Translations under genes and position numbers: made by a program
Notes under the pieces: generated by a model
The model's database searches: none
What the model was told of the DNA's origin: nothing
What the model saw: only the letters and a program-made list of their open reading frames with translations
Part shown: positions 11,501 through 24,381 of the stretch, piece after piece
Layout: each line of letters opens with the position of its first letter
Numbering within the stretch: position 1 is the stretch's first letter
Origin: Edolisoma coerulescens
Lineage: Eukaryota > Chordata > Aves > Passeriformes > Campephagidae
Assembly (NCBI GenBank): GCA_013397115.1
Contig: VWZW01004026.1
Location: 1,922,652-1,986,651 of the forward strand
Reading direction: 5' to 3'
Length of the DNA: 64,000 nt

Positions 11501-12844
11501 TATGTTGGAATATTTTGTAATTAGAAATTGTGATACTTGTTTAGGTGACTTAGTAATTTATCAAAATGATTTATTTTTATTTACATATAAATTTTTCTCA
11601 AGAGGATAAGTACTGGGTCTTAACAGTTCTATGGTCAGGGCATCATAAGCTTTCATTCCTTCCTCTGTACTCCTTTTTAGATTTGGTTCAGAGTAAAACC
11701 TGATTTGCTTAAATCTCATGATGAATGGGCTGTTTTCCAAGTGAAGAGTCTGTCTGGAGACTTATCGTCTCGAATACTATATTTCAGTGTGGAATATGGA
11801 CTATGAATTATGGATCAAATCTGTACATTGTGAGATTTTCAGAATTGGACCATAAGTGGAACAATGTCTTGGTGACCTCAGTGAATGTTGTGCCATTGAT
11901 TTCAACAGGAACAAAATACTGTCATCTACTATCATAAAGCTATTATCAGCTAGTTAGCCTGAATATTCCAAAACAGAAGAAATGACAGGAAGTAAAAACC
12001 TCAAATGATCATTAAAGATTACTCTTCTTGCTATTTGGTGACAAAAGGAAATGTATCTTAATAGTGTAAGAAATATAAATTGCTCTGTAACTCTAATCAA
12101 AACTACCTTATAGGCTGTCTGATAAATTTATAAGCCCATAAAAGGAGGTATAGAAACAAACACATACTCAAAATAATCTACAAATCACAATTTTCAAATG
12201 TCAGGACCTTGATTTTCCTTAGTTAGAAGAAATGTCCTGGTATGTGATCAACATTATTCTCGTAAAGGATGTGAATGGATAATCTTGTGCTGTCTCAGAA
12301 AATACTTAATAATGGGAAAGTGATGTTTCATGTTGCTGAAATGATGCTGTTTTAAATTAAACTATACATCTTTCGAGAAGGCGATGTGCTGAGAGTTGTA
12401 TGTGATGGAGGAGAACAAAGACAATCTGATCTCATTCACACAGAATAATTTCTGAAAGCTTCTTCATTTATGGTGGTATAAATTCAACATGTTGTTTACT
12501 GCCTTTACTGAGGAAGGTATTGTGGAGTTTTAAGAACATGACCTGAATTAATCTATGCCACATTAGGTAATTTAACTTTCACACCGAAATAAGGTGTCAC
12601 CGTAGAATCAATGGAAAATGAGTGTTGCCCTCAAAGGTAAATCAGACATTGCCGCTATTTTTTAAATACTGAAAAGCCAGGAGTGGTGAAACCCTTAATT
12701 TAGATGCCCACTGACAGGCCTCAGATGAAGTAGGATGAATTTGAATTTAAATGTGTATGGTCTTACATTTAAGTAGATATCTGTGTCTGAGCAATTCCAG
12801 TGTGTACACTGTCCCAACAAAACTTTCTGAAACATACTGCATAA

Positions 12845-12850
12845 AATAAA
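12845..12850 (+). terminator. candidate DSEL distal poly(A) signal
   Basis: A canonical AATAAA is followed within about 20-45 bases by a TTTGTG and T-rich stretch, the usual arrangement of a cleavage site. Its distance from the stop codon (about 4.8 kb) would fit the long 3' UTR known for mammalian DSEL. Confidence 0.3.
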
Positions 12851-12900
12851 ACTATTGTTAGTAAAACAATACATTTGTGTTATCCTCTTTTTTTCTTTCC

Positions 12901-15900
12901 ATATTATTTCGCCAGGTTAGATGTCACAAAACTTTGTGATGCAGTCAAGTGTATGTATCTAATATTTTAAAATCCTGCTATTGTTTGTTTTGAACATGGA
13001 AACCATTGTAATTTTTCAGAAAGTACTGATAGCAAGACCTGATTCTGTCTGCCCGCGAATGCACAGTAAGTACATTTGGTATTAAGTGAAAGGCCACAAA
13101 ATAGCTATATTCCTAGAACAGAAGAGGTGATTTCTCACCCAGTTTTTTGGTTACTGGACAGCTGGTGCAATCCATACATTTGAAGTCTCTTAGTCTGTAA
13201 ACACTATTTGCAAACTGTGTTTTTAGAGTAGTCCTCTTCTAGTTCCTGAACTATATGCAGGAGTTTTTTCAGAGACATATTTGGCATAGAAACCATTCTT
13301 AAATGTAAGTAGGTAAGCAAGTTGCAGCAATCATGAATATTCTCATGTGTTTATTTTTCTTTTTAAAGACACATAATCAAGTCTAATGAATGAAGCCCTC
13401 TGGATATCTTTTGCTGAATGTGGGCTGGCACAGGCAGCATCTGTTAGATCCAGAGTCACAGGTAGTTCAGCCTCGTTGTTGCTGCAAAGACATGTAAGCC
13501 ACACGAGGTGCAGCTGAGCTACATCTAGTGTTCTGCAGCTGAGTTTTGCAGGTCTAAGTGGTTTTTTGTTCATTTAATTTTGCAGATTATGTTTGGGATA
13601 TAACTTATAGGAGCAAGAATAAGACCTGATTCTATCTTTCCTGTGAAATTCAGCTTTCAGTTATAAAGAAAAGGTTTGCATGTTTTTAAGTATTTTTGAA
13701 GTGATATTTAACTGTGAAGCAGACAAATTTTTTTTTCTGGAGGGTGTTAGCCCAGTGCCTTCTCTGGTAGCGGCTGCTGAATGATTTTGCAGTTGGCAGG
13801 CAGTAGGTGCTTATGCTTTGTAGCTCATCCTAGGTCATGTCACTACTCACACAAGGTAATTTTTATTTTTAGCCTTCTGAATCTTGAACCCAACTTTGTA
13901 TTTTGAGAAAATTACATGGAAAATGCCTCTTATGATAGGAACAACAACGTATTTTGTAAAAATAATGTTGCTGTTTATTGCAAATTCTTTGACAATATTT
14001 GTCTCCAGCTATTTTCTGAAAGGTTGTTCAAAGTGAATAAATGCTATGTACAAAGCTGAGAGAAAACTAATACCAGGAGCATGATAAAAGGCAGGCTGTC
14101 AGAGATAATAAATGCACACTTTTATCTGTGAAAGCCATTAATATTTTCACTTTTAATTGATTTTCTAAGAGTCTAGTTGCTTACATTTTCTTTGGGGTTT
14201 TTTTTTTTAAACCTTTTTCTCTTTCCTTCCTACAGCTTGCCTAGAAATAGACTTTTATCCTGTGTTTTCTGAATCTTTGAAATGTTGATTTTGTTGCATT
14301 TTCTTGAACCTTTTGTTGTGTTTCAGGGTCTTTGAATCTGTTTTCTTTATAAATTGCATCCTACAGCTGCCACTTGATTTCAAGAAACATAATCTCTAAG
14401 GTAGTGAGGGATATAGGTACACAGAAATGAACTGAGGAACAGGAAAAACAAAATGTTACATTGGAGAGAACAGACTTTAAAATGTCTATTGGAGTTTTTA
14501 GAACATAATGAGCTAACAAATCATGCCTGAATAATAGACTTTATTATTCACTTTAACTGATTAGCTAAATTTTGTCTGTTTCAAATTACCATATGAGTAT
14601 TGATGGAAAGTGAAGTTAAAAGGAAGTTTTGTTTGTGTATATATATTGATTTTTTTTTTCTTCAAAACAGTGCTATTCTTTTGTATTCCCAAGCTGTGTT
14701 CATTTGCAACAAAATAGCTGTTAACTAATGCAGCTCTATAACAAAATTTTTGGTATCAAAGGACGCTTTTCAATGATAAGAGGCAGCTTTCCCTGCTGGG
14801 TATAGATTCAATATTGATGGTTTCTCAATTGCCAGCATCCTTTGATGACACATTTGAAAGAAGAGTTTACTTCTGTGAAAAAGAATTGTTTCCTGTTAAA
14901 AAATGGACCGCATTTTTGCTGAGCAAAATAGGGTGACATGAGAAACTGCATATTACAGACAGAATACTATCAATTAGTCATGATTAAACCTGTCACATAA
15001 TCAAATCTTTAGAAGTATGGATGTAGCTCTCATCTATTCCTCAGCCTAATTGTTAACCTTCATGACCCTGTTTATTTGAAGGCCAGGCTAAGATGAGTTT
15101 TATTCTATTTGCTGAAATAAAAGAGCAAGCCTACCTGAAGATGCCCTGGCTTTGTTGATATGCTAGGGTTTTTTGAAGTTGCTGTCGATTGATTGTATGT
15201 CTGTATCTCTCAATCACTCTAGGGTACAGTGCAAATCTTATGTAATGAATGATCCTGTGGATTTCAGCATGTAGGAATTTACCTATTTGTATTCCATCCT
15301 TTTCTGACAATAGCCACGTCTTAGTATCCTTAACACATGAAATGAATAGAATGATTAGTAAAGAGCCAGGCATAAAAATAAACAAAGATTTCTGCGTTTC
15401 ATGGTTCACATCTTGTGGGGAGTGTTTGCCAACAATCTGCTTCATCTGCATTTAGCTCAGTTGGCTCTGCATAGCAACAGACTCATAGCACCCTTTGAAG
15501 AATTTCCCTTGAGAAATTTATAAGTTAAAGGCATAGTTTTAAACAGCTAAATGTATATATCATTGCTTTAGGGCGTCTTAAGTTAATGTAGGTGAAATTT
15601 TCTTCCTGACTTAAAGATGCAAGGAAAATAAAAGGAAAAAAATTACTTTTCCTTGACAGTTAAATAAAGATATAATTTTTAAAAAAACGTTCAGACGTTA
15701 TTAAAGTTTAGAAAAAAATCTGTAGGGTCAGTTGAGCAAAACTGCTATTAATTGTGTTGTTAAATTATTCCTCTTTATGCTGTAAAATGTGTCCTGCAAG
15801 ACAGTTATACATATGACCAATTTGCGTTTGTTGTATTTCTGAAACAGAATCAGCTTAATACACAAACGACTTTTAGCTGAAAGCAGCTGCAATAACCTCA

Positions 15901-15989
15901 TGAAAAGGTGGTCTTAGACATATTTAGATATCTTGCAGTGTCTGTTGTGCTTAGTGACTTTTATTTCATGTTTTCAATGGTGAATTAAC
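12901..15989. other. non-coding, no supported feature
   Basis: AT-rich unique-looking sequence with no repeat end, RNA gene or long reading frame that I can support. The short overlapping frames near 15131-15455 on opposite strands have no recognisable domain. Confidence 0.5.
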
Positions 15990-16320
15990 CAGTTCCCTGG
16001 GCAAGCTGCTCCAGTGCTTGACAATCCCTTTGGTAGAGAAATTTTTTCTTTATGACCTTATCTGACACAACTTGAGGCCATTTCCTCTTGTTCTATCGCT
16101 TGTTATTTGGGAGAAGCGACTGAACCCCACCTCGCTACAACCTCCTTTGAGATAGTTGTAGAGACTGATAAGGTCCCCCTCAGCTTTCTCTTCTCCAGGC
16201 TAAACACCCCCAGCTCCCTCAGCCGCTCCTTTTCAGACTTACGTTCCAGACTCTTCAGCAGCTTCATTGCCCATCTCTGGATGCACTTCAGCACCTCAGT
16301 GCCTTTCTTGTAGTGAGGGG
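15990..16320 (-). mobile_element. CR1 LINE fragment, truncated at both ends
   Basis: On the minus strand this reads as the end of the CR1 second reading frame and the 3' untranslated part. A peptide of the type ERLRELGVFSLEKRKLRGTL is encoded at about 16185-16245. On the plus strand the reverse-complement hallmarks CTTCTCCAGGCTAAACACCC (16190-16209) and GGGCAAGCTGCTCCAGTGC are visible. CR1 copies in birds are normally 5'-truncated with an intact 3' end. Here the final 100 or so bases, including the ATTCTATG tail, are also missing. Confidence 0.88.
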
Positions 16321-19300
16321 CTTTCGTCTAAAATCAAGTATTGTCTATATATGTTGTGCATGCATATCATGAAGTTCCTAAAATCCTGCTAATTTTGGAA
16401 AAGAGTCAAAACGCTGGAAAGCAAGCAATGTCTATATGGTGTTGAAGTAGGTCTTCACAGAAAATGTATGCAGTGAAGTCAGAGACATTTGAAGGTGATG
16501 AAGGCTCTCAGCAAATACACTGAATTTGTTCTGAATTTAGAAATTCAAAAAGGCTATGATATTTGAAGCTTGCTGGGAAGTGTTTAGGTTGTGGCTCACT
16601 TTCCTTGCAAATCAAGCACTTCTTTCTTAGTGGGGCATTTTAGCTGGAAGTTTTCTGAGACTGCCCATCACATGTTCATCTTCTTTTTTCATGCTGTGTA
16701 GTTTCCCTATAAGACTTCTATTTATCTATTTTAGAAAGATATATTTGTTTATCAAGAGTGAATTTGATTAACTGTTTCATTAGTTTTTCCTTCTGTTGCT
16801 TTAAAAATAGAAATTATACTTTGAGGCATTTTGTGAAGGAATCCATCAGAATTCCTGAAAGTCAGAAATTAGAGAAAGCAGTCAGAATATAACTGCGGTT
16901 GTGAACTCCACAAACACTTCAAAATGTCATGTTATACCAACAAAAAGAAGCATAAGAATTTAACTTTATTTTCTCTGCTGCAACTTGATGGATACGATTG
17001 TATTATTTATGTTGAAAATACACCCTTTTTATTTAAAATAAAAAATACTGCCTTCATCAAAAGAAATACGTATCATTCACACATAATAGTTTTAATTATT
17101 ATATTATGAATAGCTCTTAGCTGGAATTCTGTGGTAGACCAAATCTGCAATCTCTTGCACCCTTTGTGAATTCAACTGCCACAAAAGTTACTTAACTGGT
17201 CTCTTGCTCTAAGGCAGAATCTGTTCATAGTACTTAAAACACTGCCAAACACATCAAGAAAAATTAATTTAACCATATTTTATCATATTTTAGTCTTGTA
17301 GATCTTATTTACAAGAGAAGGTTGAGTATTCTGCTTTCATTTTGATATAAAGTGCATTCATCTAAGTAAGCTCTCCTGTACATTTGCATATCTGTTCCCC
17401 TCCAGAATCTGAAGAGGCAGATTTCTAATATGGCTGTTCTCTTCTTCTTTCAGTAAAGTGTATTTTTGATTAACTGGTTAGAGAACATGGAATTTAAATA
17501 AACAAGTGTTGAACTATTTTAAATATTTTTTTAGCAAGTGGCCTGTACTGATTACATCTCTTTTGACTTTGAGTTACAAGCATACCTCTCCAAAAACAAA
17601 TTCTCAAAAGTGGTACCTCAAATTTATCTCATTGACCATTAAATTCTTATTGAAAAATCATTGTAAAAGTGGCCTAGGATATTTACCCAGGAAATGAGTA
17701 CATCAAAAATACTTGCTTTTCACATCAAAATGAGAACTCTGACTCTTGACCATGAATATCAAGGCACAACATGACTTCTCATCCTGCTGTTATGTGATCC
17801 TCTTTTTAGGATGGAGTGATACGATGTACTTTGATGGCCTGATACCAACACAAAAGCTGTGTCAAGAATGAAAAACAGTCGTTTTAATCAATATGTAGTA
17901 ATATTTCTTGCCTGAATGTATATAGAATCACATTTTCCTGGGTCTATACTTCTAACTGAGGTCAGTGTCTTCTGGCACTAGGAAAACATGATGATATTCT
18001 AGCTCATATTATGCATTGACAGAAGAAGTAGTCAATATAGGATAGCCTATAGCCTAGAGTTCTTCATTTGTTGCATTTTAGTATTGCCAAAAATATACTG
18101 TAAATAGGATATTTTTATTGTGTTCACAGGGCATACTGCAAGCTGTGGAAAGAATTATCTTTTTCGTCATTGGAAGGCTTAGCAGAATATTTTTGTGCTA
18201 TGTCTTTCACTGCTGCCAGAACGGCAGAGCAAAAGGACATAGCTGGAGGAGAAGATATATGCCAGGATGTCCCTGCAATGTGATTGCCCTCAGAAGTGTC
18301 ACCTTGCCTGTGCAGCCACAAATAAGAACTAGAAGCCTATTGCTTCTTTCTAGCTCATGGATAAAATCCTGGAAGTCTCTTACTTTTGAGCACCCTACGG
18401 ACTCAGAAATGATACATCATTTAAAAAATAACCCTTGAAAGTACTTTTAATGTATGTCGTGACATCTGAGATAATCACACAACTTCCATGACCTTGACTG
18501 ATGCTCTTAAGAGATTGAAAATGCCCAGATGTGGGACATATAGCCATGTAAAGGAAAAGGTAATTTCCTGGAATGTGAGAAACACAACATTTTAGCTCAT
18601 CAGGCTCTAAGTGTATGACACAACACAAACTCAGGGGTAGACAAGTAAATTGACAGCACAGACTTCTGGACAGCTTCTAGTGCTGGTTCAGATTGATCGC
18701 TGTGGCGGGAGTCAGCACAAAAGGTGGGCACTGATTAAGACACTGATCAAAACAAATGCTGTTATGTGGCCTCATTCCAATGTCTTAAGAGGGTCCCTTA
18801 ATTGCCCATGTTGGTGGAAGATGCCGTTGCAGTTCCTTAATGCGTTGGTTCCAAACCAGTGAAATCTGCCAATGTATGTGCAATGCGTGGCATGTACAAG
18901 GCCACATTCAGGAATCAGGCTGACAGTGGGGATGAGAGGAGGGAAGCATATAGTGCGGATGTAAAGGCAGTGGCAGCTTGAGATGAACAACAGGAAGGAA
19001 AAGGGGTGAGATATGAATAATTTTTAGAGGTCTGGAGATTCTAGACATCTGCAAGGATGCAAAAGATTGGCATGTTAACAAGTGCCTATTGAAATTCTTG
19101 TAATGATACTCCTTCTCTAGCTGCTGTGCAATGTGGCTATCATTTCAGATTTCTGCAAAGGAGAACAGCACAATTGGTTCTGTAAGGAAGCTTCATTTAA
19201 TTTTATAATTAAGCACATTTTACAGAAGTGAAAATTACTAGCATCATATGTTTTTTGTTTAATGACAAATTAGATCTCAGAATGTAATATCTTGAGGGTT

Positions 19301-22300
19301 AGTTTTGGTTTTAATTCATTTTTTTTAATCACAGTTTTCCATTAGGAATAGATGAATAAAATATGTACCTCCATGAACTACTAAAAATAATACATAAGAG
19401 TGAAGGATATGAGAGCTTTGCTATTTCCAAGCGTTTCAAATGAAATACTTTAAAACTGGGATGCCATTGGCAAAATCTCTAAGTCTCCTGCCTCGATATT
19501 ATGAAATTAGATTGTAGCAAAATAGTTTTATGTAAAAAATTCCTACTATATTTTCTCAGTTGTATTCTTTGTTTTCAGTTTTGTTATTTGTCTTCAATTC
19601 ATTGGGGGTTTTGTTTATTTCCTATGAATAAACACTGAATAGCTATAATTATGTATCCTTAAAAACCACTGTAAATTAGCATAGTACCACTGGAGATAAT
19701 GAAGCTGAGCAGGGCTGTAACAGCTGAGGTTAGATAGCCTTATTTTGTGCAACAGAAGTGTCAGTGTGGGACAGGGACTTCATCTTGATGAGAGGGTGGC
19801 ATAACATTTGGGATGTGAGCCAGAAAACAGCTGCTGTAAAACTCAGCCTGTGCAATGCATTATATTCCCTCAGTATCCCCCCTGCTGTTTTCCTTCTGCA
19901 GCTGAAAAAGGAGCACTGTCCACAGCCTAATTACAACTGGGAAGAGATCTCTTTAAAGATTTAACCTCTTGTTTTTCTGCATGTTGGCTTCTGTTCATTT
20001 AGATAAATAAATAAAAACTCCCGTTAGTGTTGTGTAATCGCAATCAGAAACACAAAGGGAAAACACTGACTGGCACTTGAACTACATACTACTTTGCTCT
20101 CTTACAAGGCAATATGGCAGCCCCCTGCTCTGATGATAAATAAAGAAGGATATTGAATCTTTATCTAAAAACTGTGCAAGAGCTAGCTGTGTACCTATTT
20201 CTGTGCTTTGGGTACCTGAATGGTGAAAAACCTATTGATAGCAAAATAGACCACAGAGGTTTAAAAGATTGAAAGATAGGCCAAGTGGTTGCTAAGCTTT
20301 AGATTTACAGCTCTCTTTGAAGACCTGACTGAAATCATAATGATAAAGGATTTTTGCTTAGCATGCCTGCTATGGTTTTGTGAGACATCCAGTCTCTTAG
20401 GCTGTGTCCATATCTATGTGCTGAACTCCTGGCAGCATATTCCTGGGGCTGGTTTCTATCCACTTGCCAACAGTGGAGGTATTTTGTTTTAAAGAGCACT
20501 ATAACAAGGGATGATACCCGTTCTTCTTCTAAATGGTGAAATCAAGAAACAGCAGCAGTTCAACTCAGTTTTACTTAAAAATAATATCCTTGAATATGAA
20601 ACTCGAGTGAAATTGAAATAAATGTTTAAATCAGGCATTATCAAAGTTGATTGTCACTGCACATGTGAGAAAATAAAGGTTAGGTAGTTTGACAAGTAGT
20701 GGCAGTTTGTTGTTTTTACTAATTGGTTCATTTCCGTCTATCTTTTAATGTGCACGGCAGTCCATGGCTGCCTTTTCTGCTGCATGAACGCACAGTGCTG
20801 CTCGTGTTTCAGTACAGGCCAGATGAACAGAACATCTAGTTAAGATCAACAATGAGATTAGGTCTTATTTAGAAAACATCATATAAAAACCAGCCAAGTA
20901 AGCCAAATAGACAAAAGTAATGTGAACAAAAAATCCTGACCTGAATTCGCAGTGATCTTTCAAGCAAGATAAGAGAAGGAATTAATTTGCCTGAAGTTTG
21001 GATGGAACTGCAAAGCATATACCTGCATAAAACTGCATGGCTCTTGCCTATGTGCAAAAAGTTGACTCCTTAGCAAGGGCTGAGGTGTTCTCCAAGAGGC
21101 ATCCTTCCTATATTTTCTCGCATCTGTAGCCACATCAGCTGCAATGCTTTGTTGATTTCCTATCACAGACTGTCTTTATGATAGTGCCACCTGATAAAGA
21201 GGTTTCTGAATTGCATCATGCAAAGTGAGATTTCCTTACTCCTGGCAATTTTTCTGTAGCAGATGTTAGAGAAATTACAATGCAACAAAATTACAGGTGT
21301 TCTTCTGTTCTCCCCGAATTTGATATTGACTTTTTAGAACTCAGTCCCCAGAGACCCAATGAATAGGTGGTTTTTAAAGTCAGTAGAGTTTCTCTCTGGC
21401 TCCTAAAACTAATGTATGTCTGTTTTAATGTGCATGAGCCAGCTTATAGCTCTCTTGCCTCCAGCCTTCTGTAGCTAACATTAGGCCATCAGCAGGAGGG
21501 TTGGGTATGAGAAAATTACTCTTGAGATCCCCACAGTTATAAATTCTATCCCATTTGATAAACAGACCAGAGATTACAGGTCCAAGGGACATGTATCTTA
21601 GCCTGTTTTTCCCCAAGCATATACCTTAACATAGATGAATTAGGGCATGACATTTTGGAGCCCCACAGCTAACACATTTCCACTGGAATTGCTCCTCCAA
21701 ATTAATAGCTTGGAGAAGGGGGGAAAAAAGAAGAAGAAAAGAAAAAAGAGAAGTTAAGAAGAAATGCCTGATTTTCTATTGGTGATTTGTCCTTCAGCAT
21801 GAAATTATCAGGACATGAGTAAGGAAGAAATAAGATTTCAAGTATCACAGAGATACAAGTTAGTTTAAGCACCTAATGTAACTTGGTGCAGACAAAATAA
21901 GTTTCCCACTGAATACAAAGGAAGGAAGAGTGAGTTTATGAGATTATAAGAAGGTAAAAAAGGCTTTACTTGACTGGAGCAAAGGACAATTGAACTCAGT
22001 GTGCTGTTTCCAGTAGTTGCTGTATGTGAAAACTTAGGTAAGAGTACAAACAATGTCAAAATAGGATTCTTCCTCTGATTGCTTTCCCTGCCTCAGGACT
22101 CAGCTAGATGCATTTAGCAAATCTAAATAGATTTCTTTTCCATTAGGTTTTTCAGTCTTCCCTAGAGTCCATGTAAAATTTAGAATCTATTATGTCCTCT
22201 GGCAAGGAGTTCAACAAGGCTGTTATTCCTTATTTTAAGTGCCTTCTTTTAGTATTTGCTTTTACCCTGGCTTCTGTCATCTCTTTTCTAAACTGAAAAG

Positions 22301-23944
22301 TCCTTGTTTACCTAGTTATTCTATGCTTGAAAGCATTCCACTCCTGTAATAATCTTCACTTCCCTTATCTGATTTTTTGTTATTATATTAGTTAGGGAGG
22401 CAAGAGCTACTCATAGTGTTGAATATAGGGACTGACATAAATTTAGGTGCTAACTTATGACTCCAAGTTGGTGTCTAATCATATTTTAAAGATTCTTACC
22501 TTTTTCTGCAACTGTAACCAGTTCTGTTTTGTACTCTGATTCTCAGAGAGAGATTTTGAAGTTTGCCTTTGAAGGACAGAAATGTTATAAATAAATTACA
22601 ACCATATTAACTGAGTGTTTACAAGTCATAGCAAAAGTCTTCAGACACTGCTCTACAAAGCAAAGCCTCTGTTTACAAAAAAGAGAGTCCAAATAAACAC
22701 TCCAATGGAATTTCATCAACATCAAGTTTATTTTTTCTTAGAATCAAAACTTGCTACTAGTTTTAACTTTGTCACAAAGAAGAATAGGTGAATTTTCAAG
22801 ACAAAATAGGAATGAATAGCTAGTAAACTGATACAAATACTAACAGAGCAGCAGCATCCTCTCTGTTCTGACCATTAAGGCAACTTGTCTTCAAAGTCAG
22901 CTGTGTACTTCTGAAATTTTTATACAGCTTTTAAATCTGCAAAAATGTTGCTTGCTAAATCTGAAAGTAGAATCACATCTGGATTTTGCATGGCATTGCA
23001 CAAAGAAAACAGACAAAAAAAGGGTATGAGAAGATCTAATTAACTCTTTAAATATTCAAGAGCTCTTACCTAGCTTCAGGAATGTAAGAAATGCTGTCTA
23101 CTGATGAGGTTTGCACTCCCTGTCTCTGTTTCTCTCTTTATAGAAAGGTTTCTCACAGGTATCTAGGTAAAATATACTTCATGTTCAGATTCCTTGTCTA
23201 TGCAAACATGAATATGCTTTGAGAAGGAATATTTTCTGCTTAGAATGCTGTTCTGGAGCTCTTAGTATTGCTTCCTGTGTAATCATCTGGTGTAATCTTC
23301 CTTTACCAAGAAAAAAAAAAATCAGTCTGGTTTCTGAACACATAACTTCATGTCTGTTGGTAGAAAGGAGGAGATTATACAAAGGAGAGGATATGCTCCC
23401 TAAAAATTGCTTTATCACTAGATAGACTTTGGTGGAGACCTGAAAAGATTCACTTTTTAAAGTTACCTATGTACAGCTTTTCTCAGTTGTTTGGCTTAGA
23501 TGTTTAAGTCCCATTTCCCAATAAAGTGGTTCAATGGATTCACTTGATTCTGTTAAATAATTAGATTAGACACCTAGTCCACTGGCTGTGTACAGATGAG
23601 TTACATGTACTCTTAGTGTGTCATGAGAATTTCAGTAAGGAAGGGCATGCAGAAATCTCTGGCTTGTATGATGCCATGAAAGACAGATCCTTGAGTAATC
23701 TGAGTTATTCACATAGGTTTGAAGTTCTTGGCTCTCTGATATACAGCTGACAAGACATCACAAAATGGGACACTCTGTTTTTTAATCACATCAAACCCCT
23801 GTATCCCAAATGACCTAAAGTCTCTAGATTGCAAGAAGGATGCACAGTTGCCAAATTTACAAATCATCCGCATGATTACCGAAATCTATATGCATTTGGC
23901 AATCTTCAGCCTTCAAAGAGCACACTGGATTCAAAAAAGCCATA
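16321..23944. other. non-coding, no supported gene
   Basis: AT-rich sequence with scattered chance frames. The plus-strand frame at 18118-18438 (106 codons) and the opposing frames around it have no recognisable domain. A slightly less AT-rich segment at about 18640-18990 may be an old unidentified repeat, but I cannot name it. A polypurine tract lies at 21712-21772. Confidence 0.5.
21712..21772 (+). repeat. polypurine (GA-rich) tract
   Basis: This stretch of about 60 bases is almost entirely A and G, with AAG-type units, and is interrupted near its end by a TT. It is a low-complexity tract with no further evidence of function. Confidence 0.8.
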
Positions 23945-24381
23945 GGATCCTGTTGCATCGCGAATTGCGGGTTCCCACAGCCTCCCTGCAGCCCTGCCCT
24001 CAGTTCCCCATTGGTTGTCTGTAATCCCTCCCCTGTTCCCTTTTCCTATTGGATTATACCCCTCACCCCGCCTCCCTATGTCCCAGTATAAAAATGCCTG
24101 TAACTTCCTGGTATGTCATCTTACTGCTTCTGCACCTTCAGAAGATTAGACTCTGCTGAGTCCAAGCAGTAGATCGCTTCTCTCTCCTTTATCTCTGCTG
24201 GCGCGTCTCCCACCAGCCTGGGGGATGTTCTCAACCACTTTTGTGTGTGTTCCTGCTGTGGTCAGGGCGTAGCATAAGACCCTGGGCTCCCTTCATCCAG
24301 GCCCGCGCGCCCTCCCAAGCAGCCGGCCTGGCAGAGCTGCTGACGGCATCCTGATATGGTGGCAGCACAGCCACAGGATCC
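23945..24381 (+). mobile_element. solo LTR of an endogenous retrovirus with 6-bp target duplication
   Basis: The element at 23951-24375 (425 bp) starts with TG and ends with CA. It is flanked by an exact direct repeat GGATCC at 23945-23950 and 24376-24381, as expected for retroviral integration. Inside are two inverted CCAAT boxes (ATTGG near 24010 and 24049) and a TATA box (TATAAAAA at 24087-24094), so the promoter points to the plus strand and transcription would start near 24118. It is more GC-rich than its surroundings. No gag, pol or env lies beside it, so it is a solo LTR left by recombination. A 6-bp duplication is usual for beta/ERVK-like elements. The family is not named, and no clear AATAAA is seen in the R region. 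Confidence 0.7.

Larger units (their letters stand above)
8058..12900 (+). other. DSEL: probable DSEL 3' UTR and flanking sequence
   Basis: There is no further gene on either strand here. The human mRNA is several kilobases longer than its coding region, so a long 3' UTR is expected. Candidate AATAAA signals lie at 8561-8566, 10248-10253, 10304-10309 and 12845-12850. The last is followed by a GT/T-rich stretch (about 12870-12900), which makes it a plausible distal end. The minus-strand frame at 8964-9449 (161 codons) has no recognisable domain and I treat it as chance. The exact 3' end is unknown. Confidence 0.45.

Noticed and set aside
15453..15464. TAGCTCAGTTGG, a perfect tRNA A-box match
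   Set aside because: No B box follows at tRNA spacing and there is no cloverleaf, so it is probably chance.
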